Of a DNA stretch of 7,621 nucleotides, positions 1-6,585 are shown piece by piece. This DNA is from Vicinamibacteria bacterium (GTDB lineage Bacteria > Acidobacteriota > Vicinamibacteria > Vicinamibacterales > 2-12-FULL-66-21): the NCBI GenBank assembly GCA_025937075.1, contig JAICSD010000220.1, positions 1 to 7,621 of the forward strand, given 5' to 3'. The notes beneath the pieces were generated by a model. That model saw only the letters and a program-made list of their open reading frames with translations. It made no database searches and was not told the DNA's origin. How positions within the stretch are numbered: position 1 is the first letter of the stretch; every line of letters begins with the position of its first letter. A program made the translations under genes and the position numbers.

Positions 1-1245
1 GACATCGCCCATCCAGCTTGCCGCGTGAAGCGCCGTGCCGCCGTCGACGCCGCCGGAGGTCTCGTCGAAGCCGAGGCGGAGCATGAGATGCGCTGCTTCC
101 CGACGGCCATGGAAGATGGCCTGCGCGAGACGTGAGTGATCCGCCGGTGTGAGCGAGGTCAGGATCGACGGATTTGCGTCGATGAACGCGCGGGCGCCGG
201 CTTCGTCGCCGGCGAGCACGGTGTTGATGAAGCGCACGTGCGCCGGGCTGCGCTGCACGAGCAGATCGTAGACGTCGCGATGGCCGAACTTCAGCGCCAC
301 GTCGTGCGGGGACAGACCGAAGCCGAGCGTCCAGCAGTAGATGTGGAGCGGCGGCACCGGCGCGTAGCCGGGCTCATTGATGCGGGCGGCGATTGCCTGC
401 GGATCGGAGGCGAGCACGCGCGTCGCCAGGGCAACATCGCCGAGCCGGGCGGGCATGAAGATGTCGGCCGTGCCCCCGCGTTCGAGCACCCGACGACAGA
501 CATCGGGCCGTTCGACGAGCGCGTACTGCGCGGCCGTGGACTGATGGTCGATACAGCGCGCATTCACATCGGCGCCGCGATCCAGCAGCAGGTCGGCAAC
601 GGCAACCGTCTTCGCCTCGTGGAGCGGCTGCTGCCCGTCGCCGCCGCGCGCGTGCACCAGCTCCGGATCCGAGGCAAGCAACTGTCGAAGCTCGTCGATC
701 CAGCCCAGGCGGGCCGCCGCGTTTGCGGTCAGTTCGACTCCGCGCGAGAGCAGAAACCGTGCGGTCTCTTCGGTGGCGTTGTCCAGGACGGTGTACGGTC
801 CGTTCTCCCAGTCGCTTTTGAGGGTGAGGTCTGCACCGGCGGCGATCAGCACTTCGAGCATCGCTGCCTGTTTCGCAGCGACGTGCGCGGCACGCTGACC
901 GAACGCGAACATCGGAGCGTTGACTCGTTGTTTGACATGCGGCAAGTCGACGAGCCGCCTGACGGCGGCGACGTCTCCGCGAGACACGGCGTCGCGAAAG
1001 GCCTTGATGTCCCGCTGATGGAGATGGTCGACGAGTCTCTCCCACGAGTCGAAACCGGCTTCGCGCGCGATGGCGAGCTGCGCGTCCGCCAGACGAAGCG
1101 GGCGCGCCGCGCCCGCGTCCGAGCGCACGGCTTTCAGTCGACCAAGCGCGTCGTGGTCGCCGGCTTTGGCGTCGCGAAGCAGATCCTTCGCAAGCTTGTG
1201 CTGTTGTTCGAGGTTGGTGGGAACGCGCGGCTGCGGATCGGACAC
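1..1245 (-). CDS. Ankyrin-repeat protein (C-terminus outside window)
   Basis: This reading frame is open for 415 codons from a GTG start to the window edge, so the stop codon is not seen. A TGA lies in frame 15 bases upstream of the GTG, and a perfect Shine-Dalgarno precedes it, so the start is well fixed. Residues 52-68 read LADAQLAIAREAGFDSW, a short N-terminal block that, as I recall, precedes ankyrin repeats in many bacterial proteins. Degenerate ankyrin repeats follow at about 80-108, 117-143, 150-173, 206-230 (the clearest: PLHEAKTVAVADLLLDRGAD then VNAR), 235-263, 313-333, 373-395, and from 403 (TALHAASWMGDV). Ankyrin repeats bind partner proteins. No catalytic domain, signal peptide or membrane segment is seen, so it is probably a cytoplasmic scaffold or binding protein of unknown partner. 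It lies 286 bases downstream of the TetR gene. Family call is strong; function is unknown. Confidence 0.9.
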   Translation of the reverse strand, partial: MSDPQPRVPTNLEQQHKLAKDLLRDAKAGDHDALGRLKAVRSDAGAARPLRLADAQLAIAREAGFDSWERLVDHLHQRDIKAFRDAVSRGDVAAVRRLVDLPHVKQRVNAPMFAFGQRAAHVAAKQAAMLEVLIAAGADLTLKSDWENGPYTVLDNATEETARFLLSRGVELTANAAARLGWIDELRQLLASDPELVHARGGDGQQPLHEAKTVAVADLLLDRGADVNARCIDHQSTAAQYALVERPDVCRRVLERGGTADIFMPARLGDVALATRVLASDPQAIAARINEPGYAPVPPLHIYCWTLGFGLSPHDVALKFGHRDVYDLLVQRSPAHVRFINTVLAGDEAGARAFIDANPSILTSLTPADHSRLAQAIFHGRREAAHLMLRLGFDETSGGVDGGTALHAASWMGDV

Positions 1246-1250
1246 GGACG

Positions 1251-1258
1251 ACCTCCTT
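1251..1258 (-). promoter_or_regulatory. Shine-Dalgarno site of the ankyrin gene
   Basis: The minus strand reads AAGGAGGT, a perfect match to the 16S anti-Shine-Dalgarno, ending 5 bases before the GTG at 1245. It decides the GTG as the start and is the only strong ribosome binding site in the window. Confidence 0.85.
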
Positions 1259-1429
1259 CAGAACCGCCCCTGTCCGCATCGTGGGGGCTGAAGAAAGGTC
1301 GCGTCATGAGCAACCAGCGACGTTGACAGGTGGGCGCTGCCCTTCCCGCGGACTGGAGGCGCCCTGCAGACGCCGACGGGAAAGACTACCGCATGTACGG
1401 CGGCGACACAATCACCAGGGCTGACGTCT

Positions 1430-1448
1430 GCTGATGGGCGACATCAGC
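1430..1448. repeat. Short perfect hairpin between the TetR and ankyrin genes
   Basis: GCTGATG (1430-1436) and CATCAGC (1442-1448) form a 7-bp perfect stem with the 5-base loop GGCGA. It lies about 85 bases past the TetR stop on the transcribed strand. There is no T-run after it, so it is not a standard intrinsic terminator. It could be a processing or pausing hairpin, or chance. The rest of the 1246-1531 gap holds no gene I can support. Confidence 0.35.
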
Positions 1449-1478
1449 CGCGCCGGCGAGCTGCGCCGCGATGACCCC

Positions 1479-1527
1479 AGGCGCGCCGGCCGACGGACGT
1501 GCTGGTCGAGTCGCGGTGGGCGCGCCT
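1479..1527. repeat. Inverted repeat just past the TetR stop
   Basis: AGGCGCGCC (1479-1487) and GGCGCGCCT (1519-1527) are 9-bp perfect inverted arms separated by 31 bases. Each arm contains the 8-bp palindrome GGCGCGCC. The structure begins 4 bases after the TetR stop codon. The stem would be very stable but the loop is long and no T-run follows, so a terminator role is only possible, not shown. Confidence 0.35.
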
Positions 1528-1531
1528 CCAG

Positions 1532-2224
1532 TCAGCGCTGCGAGCGAACCGCGTCGCGCTGTTTTGAAACGGTCGATGTGTCCGCAGAAGTGTTCGTGAG
1601 CACTCGCAGCAGCACGGCGCCGAGACGTTCTTCGTACTGCGCCGCGGTCCATCCACGCACGAGCACCAGGTCTTCCCACGTGCGAAGCGACGTGAGCGCC
1701 CACAACAGATCGGCCGCGATTGCCGGCTCGAGGTCGGCCCGCAGCGAACCGTCTCGCGCGAGCTGTTCGACGATCAGGCGGCACGCGCCAAGCCGCCCCA
1801 CCCGCCGCTGCTGCAAGATGACCTCTGCGGCGGGATCCTCGCGGCGGACGCCGTCGAGGATCCGCGCCAGCGGCCAGATCTCGGGATTCAGCGCGGCTCT
1901 CGTCGCCGCCATGCTGCGGAGCGCCTCCACCCCGGTCGTCGCCTGCTGGAGACGGCGAATCGCCGCGGGAAGTCCACGCTTGTCATCGGCGTGCTGCGCG
2001 ACCGCCAGGAAGAGCGCCGCACGGTCCTTGAAATGCAGGTAGAGGGCCTGTCGCGACACGCGCGCCGCTTTCGCGACGTCGGCGAGCGGGACGTCGACGC
2101 CCCCTCGCTTCACAATCAGCCGGAGCGCCGCCTCGCAGATCCGCTGCCGGGTCGCCGGGTCGCCGCCCTTCGGGCCTGAGACACTCTCTGCGTTGATCCT
2201 GCGATGCGTCCGCGTGCTTGACAA
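1532..2224 (-). CDS. TetR/AcrR-family transcriptional regulator
   Basis: The 230-residue product is a one-component repressor-type regulator: an N-terminal helix-turn-helix binds an operator and the C-terminal helical domain binds a small ligand and dimerises. Residues 25-80 form the TetR DNA-binding domain, with the HTH at about 46-65 (PLADVAKAARVSRQALYLHF); YLHF is typical of the recognition-helix end. Residues 85-210 are the variable, probably helical, ligand domain, and the ligand cannot be read from sequence. The start is a TTG, the first possible start after an in-frame TGA; no Shine-Dalgarno is visible. The next in-frame start (a GTG at residue 38) would cut into the HTH. The first 24 residues are therefore either a real extension or reflect use of a weak start. 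A palindrome overlaps the start codon, suggesting autoregulation. The flanking kinase and ankyrin genes give no clear target. Confidence 0.9.
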   Translation of the reverse strand: MSSTRTHRRINAESVSGPKGGDPATRQRICEAALRLIVKRGGVDVPLADVAKAARVSRQALYLHFKDRAALFLAVAQHADDKRGLPAAIRRLQQATTGVEALRSMAATRAALNPEIWPLARILDGVRREDPAAEVILQQRRVGRLGACRLIVEQLARDGSLRADLEPAIAADLLWALTSLRTWEDLVLVRGWTAAQYEERLGAVLLRVLTNTSADTSTVSKQRDAVRSQR

Positions 2225-2233
2225 CGTGTCAAG
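2217..2233. promoter_or_regulatory. Probable operator palindrome at the TetR start
   Basis: CTTGACA-ACG-TGTCAAG is a perfect 7-bp inverted repeat with a 3-base spacer. It covers the TTG start codon (2222-2224) of the TetR gene. Length and symmetry fit a TetR dimer site, and TetR regulators commonly bind near their own start, so I infer autorepression. The TTGACA hexamers in the arms match a -35 consensus, but I find no -10 at the right spacing on either strand. Confidence 0.5.
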
Positions 2234-2267
2234 TGTAGCACGAACTGCAGAGAATTCGCCATCCGCA

Positions 2268-2283
2268 AGGACTCCGCGGTCCT
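2268..2283. repeat. Weak hairpin in the kinase-TetR gap
   Basis: AGGAC (2268-2272) and GTCCT (2279-2283) form a 5-bp stem with a 6-base loop, 44 bases past the kinase stop. No T-run follows on the transcribed strand. It is listed because it is the only stem found in this 102-base gap; it may well be chance. Confidence 0.2.
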
Positions 2284-2326
2284 CTCATCAGCAGATCATA
2301 CTCGTCTGAGAACTCTCCACTGTCGT

Positions 2327-4918
2327 CTACTTCAACCCATCGACGACGTAAAGATCGGACAGCAGACGCGCGTATGCGTGAACGTAGTACTTCGCGTCGC
2401 GCGAAATTCCAAACACGCTCAGGCGAAGGCCTGAGGCATCATGCGGGCGAATCGTCACCGCGGGCCTCCTGCGGCCACTACTCAGGTCGAGTTGCTCGAC
2501 GACCCACGACACCCCGTCATGATGGGCCACCAGAAGCCCGTGCCCGTCGGGACTCCATTGCACGACGAGGTCACCGGGGTTGAGGTGCGGGACTGGCGTT
2601 GGCGCGCCGCCGCCGACTGGGTAGATGACAGCCGAATCGTGGTCATCCTTCACGACCACACGGGTCCCATCCGGGGAAATCGGCAACGTCCACCAGGTCG
2701 GCACGTTGACTTCTGTCCCTGCGGCCGTGAAACGCCGTGGCGGGCCGCTGCTGATGTCCTGGATATAGCCCTGCGGATGCTCGCCGGCTTTCTGCCCGAA
2801 TGCGACGACGTGGCTCGCGTCCAGCCAACCGGCATTGTTGAAGACAACGTTCTCGGGGTCGGGAAGTGTGCGCGATGCTCCGGGACCCGTCGGATGCAGG
2901 AGCAGTGGGTGGCCATCGACCGGCACCGCAAGAACCCAGCGCCCATCGGGGGACATCGACGTGGGTTGGCCGGTGCCGAGGCGAACCGGTGAGCCGCCGA
3001 CCTTGAACAGGTATGTCTGATAGGGCGCCGTGGAGAGGTCGGTAATCAGCGCGCTGCTGCCGTCGTTGGCGACCCAGGTCGCGAGGGACGCATCCCTGAC
3101 CTTGTCCGAGAGGTCTATTGGCGTATCACTGCCGGCCAGCAGCGCCTCGACTACGCGATCATCGCGGTCGCGCCCGACCAGAACACGACCGTCCGCCGCG
3201 ATATCCAATACCTTGTAACGCGTCGGTCCGGCAGTCACGGTGCGCAGTCGGCCGCTCGGCGTCACGGCGAAGATACCGTCGGAATTGATCGCCGCTCCTT
3301 TCGTTCCACCAAACCAGATCTCGGATCCGTCCTTGCTCCACGCGATCCCGTGGATCGACACCCAGCCGTCGGACAGGATCGCGCGACGACCCTGCTTGTC
3401 GACGATGGCGATCGCTCCCGCATCGTCCGAATAGACCGGATGGTCGGCGAACGCGATGTGATCGCCGGATGGGGAAAAACGAATGTCGCTGATGTACCCG
3501 GACGTTTGATAGAGGACGTTGCCGAGAGGGAATTCCAGCCGCTCGAAGCCCTCGGCACGCCGGACGACGGCCAGATCCGCGCCATCGGGGGTCCAATCCG
3601 CTTCACGAACGTGCTCTGCCATCACCCGGGGCGCGCTTCCAAGGAGCGACGAGCGTGCCAATGTGCCCTCGCCCATCCATCCTTCGAAGGTGTGATCCAG
3701 CGAGATAGCCAATTCCCCTGTCTTCGAGACGGACAGCAACCGCGCGGCTGGGAGCGACAGCGGAGCGGATTCGGGGCTGTCGGCCCGAGCCATGAACAGT
3801 CTGAGCGGCTGACCGTTCCACGCGGCGCCGTAGATGATCGACTGTCCATCGGGCGTGAACCGTCCATCGCGGATTGTTCCCTTGTCGAACGTGAGCTGCC
3901 GGAAGCGAGCCTCGAGCGGCGACCCGGGTGCCGCCGCGGCACGATAGATTGCGCGAGCGGCCGTGAAGCCGATGACCGCGCCCAATGCCACCGCGGCCAC
4001 GACCCCCGTGAGCCGTCGCCGATCGCGGCCCCGCACGATCGGAGCGGATCCAGATGCGCTGCTGCTGTCAACCGCGGACTCGAGGGCAAACGCCAGATCG
4101 CGCGCCGACTCGAATCGTTCCTGCGGACGCTTCTCGAGGCACCGTCGCAGGGCGCGCAGCACGCCCGGCGGGACCGTCACGTTGAGCGTCGACGGGTCTG
4201 GCGGATCCTCGCGCAGAATCGCCGACATCGTCTCGGCTGCGGTTTCGCGCGTGAAGGCGCGCTGGCCGGTGAGCATTTCGTAGAGCACGCACCCCAGCGC
4301 GAAGAGATCGGAACGATGATCGGCGGGCTCGCCGCGGACCTGCTCCGGCGCCATGTAGCCCACCGTGCCGAGGACGGTGCCAGGCGTCGTGGCCGGACCC
4401 ATCGTCGGCGATTCCAACCGGGTCAGATCGCTGGACGCGGACGTGTCGCGGGCGAGGCCGAAATCGAGAATCTTGACGCCGCCGGTCGGCGTAAGGAACA
4501 CGTTGTCCGGCTTCAGGTCACGATGAGCGATCTGCCTGTCGTGGGCGGCCGCCAGCCCTCGGGCGATTTGTGCGGCGATCTCGACCGCCTTGCGGACCGG
4601 CAGCGGTCCGCCCGTGAGACGTGCACGCAGGGTCTCGCCCTCGAGCAGCTCCATCACCGCGAAAGGATGGCCGTCGCTGTGTCCGACATCGAAGATGGTC
4701 AGGATGTTCGGATGCGACAGCGCCGCGATCGCGTGTGATTCGCGCTCGAATCGAGCGAGCGCCTCCGGATTGCCCGCAACACCGGGAGGACTGACTTTGA
4801 TCGCGACGTCACGGTTCAAACGTGCATCGCGTGCGCGATACACCTCACCCATGCCGCCCGATCCGAGCGGCGCCAGGATCGTGTACGGCCCGAGCGATTG
4901 ACCCGTCGACAGCGACAT
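2327..4918 (-). CDS. Transmembrane Ser/Thr protein kinase with C-terminal beta-propeller (TolB/PD40-like)
   Basis: The 863-residue protein is a PknB/Hanks-type kinase. All key motifs are present: glycine loop LGSGGMGEVY (18-27), ATP lysine in VAIK (K41), helix-C glutamate E60, catalytic HRDLKPDN (132-139, D134), DFG (152-154), APE (190-192), and D204 with the late-lobe arginine near 264. The kinase should be active. The activation segment (155-189) carries several threonines that are likely autophosphorylation sites. A low-complexity linker leads to one membrane helix at about 303-325. Residues 335-863 hold propeller strands with recurring PDG-type turns near 356, 445, 483, 530, 658, 750 and 790, as in TolB/PD40 repeats. 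The expected topology is kinase in the cytoplasm and propeller in the periplasm, a sensor or protein-binding domain with unknown ligand. It has its own promoter 74 bases after padR. This architecture is common in Acidobacteriota; its substrates are unknown. Confidence 0.95.
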   Translation of the reverse strand: MSLSTGQSLGPYTILAPLGSGGMGEVYRARDARLNRDVAIKVSPPGVAGNPEALARFERESHAIAALSHPNILTIFDVGHSDGHPFAVMELLEGETLRARLTGGPLPVRKAVEIAAQIARGLAAAHDRQIAHRDLKPDNVFLTPTGGVKILDFGLARDTSASSDLTRLESPTMGPATTPGTVLGTVGYMAPEQVRGEPADHRSDLFALGCVLYEMLTGQRAFTRETAAETMSAILREDPPDPSTLNVTVPPGVLRALRRCLEKRPQERFESARDLAFALESAVDSSSASGSAPIVRGRDRRRLTGVVAAVALGAVIGFTAARAIYRAAAAPGSPLEARFRQLTFDKGTIRDGRFTPDGQSIIYGAAWNGQPLRLFMARADSPESAPLSLPAARLLSVSKTGELAISLDHTFEGWMGEGTLARSSLLGSAPRVMAEHVREADWTPDGADLAVVRRAEGFERLEFPLGNVLYQTSGYISDIRFSPSGDHIAFADHPVYSDDAGAIAIVDKQGRRAILSDGWVSIHGIAWSKDGSEIWFGGTKGAAINSDGIFAVTPSGRLRTVTAGPTRYKVLDIAADGRVLVGRDRDDRVVEALLAGSDTPIDLSDKVRDASLATWVANDGSSALITDLSTAPYQTYLFKVGGSPVRLGTGQPTSMSPDGRWVLAVPVDGHPLLLHPTGPGASRTLPDPENVVFNNAGWLDASHVVAFGQKAGEHPQGYIQDISSGPPRRFTAAGTEVNVPTWWTLPISPDGTRVVVKDDHDSAVIYPVGGGAPTPVPHLNPGDLVVQWSPDGHGLLVAHHDGVSWVVEQLDLSSGRRRPAVTIRPHDASGLRLSVFGISRDAKYYVHAYARLLSDLYVVDGLK

Positions 4919-4926
4919 CGGAGCGG

Positions 4927-4954
4927 ATTATAGCCGTGCCCGTCGACGCGTCGA
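4927..4954 (-). promoter_or_regulatory. Predicted promoter of the kinase gene, leaderless type
   Basis: On the minus strand a perfect TATAAT (4927-4932) lies 16 bases after TCGACG (4949-4954), a 4-of-6 match to TTGACA. Only 8 bases, CCGCTCCG, separate the -10 box from the ATG at 4918. Transcription would therefore begin at or within about 2 bases of the start codon, giving a leaderless mRNA. Consistent with that, there is no Shine-Dalgarno before the ATG. In GC-rich DNA a perfect -10 box placed here is unlikely to be chance. Confidence 0.6.
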
Positions 4955-4956
4955 CG
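4941..4956. promoter_or_regulatory. 16-bp perfect palindrome over the kinase -35 region
   Basis: CGTCGACGCGTCGACG is identical to its reverse complement and contains two GTCGAC units. It covers the predicted -35 hexamer of the kinase promoter, a position where a bound dimer would block RNA polymerase. Its owner is unknown; it does not resemble the ATGT-N8-ACAT type of site reported for several PadR proteins, nor the palindrome at the TetR start. Confidence 0.4.
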
Positions 4957-4992
4957 ACCTCTCTCCCTGAGGGTGAATCGTCTCACCGCGCT

Positions 4993-5376
4993 TCAGCATT
5001 TCGACGAACGCCGCGATCCCGCCTTGCCCGACTTGGACGTTTGCGCGCCTGGGCGCGACGCTCGTGACGGGCGCACTCCGACTTCGTGTTGCAGTTCGGC
5101 GAGCGACGCTCGCAGGCGCTTCAACACTTCAGCGCCGGCTGGCGTGATTCGGTACACGCGCGCGTCACGCGATCGCTTGGGTTCTGTCGCACGCAGCCAT
5201 CCTCGCCGAGCCATTCGAGCCAGCAACGGGTACAAGGTGCCTGGACTCAGCCGATAACCGTGCCGCTGCAGCTCCTCGAGCATCCATTGGCCGTACACCC
5301 CGTGCTCCTCGGCATGGTGCAGGATGTGGATCTTCCAGAATCCAAGAAGGAACTCGCGGACGACGGGGTCACTCAT
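4993..5376 (-). CDS. PadR-family transcriptional regulator
   Basis: The 127-residue product is a small winged-helix repressor. Residues 8-85 carry the PadR domain: the N-terminal helix (REFLLGFWKIHIL), the VYGQWMLEEL helix (27-36), the recognition region YRLSPGTLYPLLARM (41-55), and the wing with RVYRITPAGAEVL (73-85). PadR proteins are typically dimers that repress efflux or detoxification genes until an inducer binds. The frame stays open upstream, but that extension would overlap the end of the adaptor gene, and the PadR fold begins right after the ATG at 5376, so I chose that start. A GGAG lies 13 bases upstream, rather far for a Shine-Dalgarno. The gene begins 22 bases after the adaptor stop, consistent with one transcript, so it is the likely regulator of the pump. 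The last ~29 residues form a Ser/Arg/Lys-rich tail beyond the domain. Confidence 0.92.
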   Translation of the reverse strand: MSDPVVREFLLGFWKIHILHHAEEHGVYGQWMLEELQRHGYRLSPGTLYPLLARMARRGWLRATEPKRSRDARVYRITPAGAEVLKRLRASLAELQHEVGVRPSRASRPGAQTSKSGKAGSRRSSKC

Positions 5377-5398
5377 CGCTGATCTTGTACTCCAGAGC

Positions 5399-6583
5399 CT
5401 AGGCTGCGGGCTTGCTCGCTCGAGGTCGTACGTCAGTCCCAGGCCGCAACTCGTCGGTGCCGCGTCCCGCGATTTCATCGCCGGCGCGCAGATCGCCAAA
5501 CACTTCCACCAAGGCTCCCGACGTGAGTCCAGTCTTCACATCCACCCATTCCGCCTTGCCGTTACGGACGCGGATCACAAACGTTCGGTCCGTCGTCGCC
5601 GCGACGCTCGTGCTCGGCACGAAGAGCGACGGCCCCGAGCGTCGAACCGGCCACCGCACTTGACAAAACGTACCCGGCGCGAGGCGGCTATCGCCGTTGG
5701 GCACGTCCAACTCGACTGCCATGGTTCGCGTGCTGATGTCCACGGCCTGGGCGACGCGCGCCACCTTACCGGAGAACCGTTGTCCCGGGTACGCGGCCAC
5801 CGTGAATCCGATCTCAGAGCCGGACTTCATCTCCGCGGTGTACGCCTCTGGGACCGGCACGACGAGCCGGAGCCGAGAGGTGTCGACGAGCCGCAGCAAT
5901 GGCGTCGCGCCAGCGCCACTCGTCGAGGGTCCCACCAGGGCGCCCGGGTGCACATTCCGTTCGGTGATGACGCCGGCAAACGGCGCCGTTATTCGAAGAT
6001 ACCCTTCCATGTCGCGAATGGCGTTGAGCGCCTGCCGGGCCGCTTCGACCCCCTGCTCAGCAGCCACGACCTGGTCTGCGCTCGCATCCGCGGTCTTCTC
6101 CGCGATCGCGACATCGTTTCCGGCCACGACGCCCGGCGTCGCCGACGCCGCTTTGAGCCTGGCGAAGGTGCTCTTGTCTGCGTCAGCCTTCGCACGTGCG
6201 ACCAATAGCTGCGCTTGAGCCCCTTGCAGCTTTGACTGTGCCTCCGCCCGCTGCGCCACCAACTCGGGCGCTTCTAGTACGGCCAACACGTCTCCCGCGT
6301 GGACTTTGGAGCCGCGGTCCACCGTGATGCCCTTCACGAATCCCGTGACCTTCGGGAAGATGGCCACCGACTGAAACGCCGTCAGCTCGCCTGGCAGCGA
6401 GAGCGGTACATCAAGTGATTGCTCGACGACGCGAACCACATCAACCACCGCAGGGCCAGCGGCCGCCGCAACAGGCACGGCACGGGGAGTGCCGCCACGT
6501 CCACATGACGCGGCCAGTGACGCCGCCCACACGATGCTGAGGATGCGCCGCAGACGCACGATGTCGCATTTCGCCGTTGTCAT
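5399..6583 (-). CDS. RND efflux periplasmic adaptor (membrane fusion protein, HlyD/AcrA type)
   Basis: The 394-residue protein would bridge the inner-membrane RND pump and an outer-membrane channel. A positively charged N-terminus and hydrophobic stretch (about 14-26) end in LAASC, so C27 may be a lipidation site; the leucine is at -4 rather than the usual -3, so this is a relaxed lipobox match. The first lipoyl half is at about 74-105 ([19 protein letters not shown] region), followed by an Ala/Gln/Glu-rich coiled-coil hairpin (106-190), the second lipoyl half (194-217, with [20 protein letters not shown]), a beta-barrel domain (about 228-312) and a membrane-proximal domain to about 385. Length is normal for the family. 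The ATG lies 2 bases after the permease stop with no clear Shine-Dalgarno, which suggests translational coupling. The exported substrate cannot be deduced. Confidence 0.95.
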   Translation of the reverse strand: MTTAKCDIVRLRRILSIVWAASLAASCGRGGTPRAVPVAAAAGPAVVDVVRVVEQSLDVPLSLPGELTAFQSVAIFPKVTGFVKGITVDRGSKVHAGDVLAVLEAPELVAQRAEAQSKLQGAQAQLLVARAKADADKSTFARLKAASATPGVVAGNDVAIAEKTADASADQVVAAEQGVEAARQALNAIRDMEGYLRITAPFAGVITERNVHPGALVGPSTSGAGATPLLRLVDTSRLRLVVPVPEAYTAEMKSGSEIGFTVAAYPGQRFSGKVARVAQAVDISTRTMAVELDVPNGDSRLAPGTFCQVRWPVRRSGPSLFVPSTSVAATTDRTFVIRVRNGKAEWVDVKTGLTSGALVEVFGDLRAGDEIAGRGTDELRPGTDVRPRASKPAA

Positions 6584-6585
6584 AG

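Noticed and set aside
374..1279. Minus-strand frame of 301 codons overlapping the ankyrin gene
   Set aside because: It is a +1-type shadow rich in Arg and Ser, while the overlapping frame from the GTG at 1245 encodes the ankyrin repeats.
136..1326. Long plus-strand open frame (396 codons)
   Set aside because: It is the antisense shadow of the ankyrin gene, which has recognisable repeats, a perfect ribosome binding site and a G/C-ending codon pattern. The plus-strand product is Arg/Gly/Val-rich with no domain I recognise.
1332..1364. GGGCGC/GCGCCC inverted repeat upstream of the ankyrin gene
   Set aside because: A 6-bp GC-only stem with a loop of 21 bases is easily expected by chance at this composition.
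1386..1784. Minus-strand 132-codon frame partly filling the gap after TetR
   Set aside because: Most of it overlaps the TetR coding region in another frame. The product is Arg/Ala-rich low complexity, with no ribosome binding site found.
3350..4738. Plus-strand open frame of 462 codons opposite the kinase
   Set aside because: It lies wholly within the kinase gene, whose catalytic motifs are complete. The antisense product is Arg-rich and has no family features, as expected for high-GC DNA.
4972..4987. GGTGA/TCACC stem after padR as a terminator
   Set aside because: Only 5 bp, with no T-run on the transcribed strand; too weak to call.
5377..5499. 41-residue N-terminal extension of PadR
   Set aside because: The extension would overlap the 3' end of the adaptor gene, and the PadR domain begins immediately after the ATG at 5376, so the shorter product fits the family.
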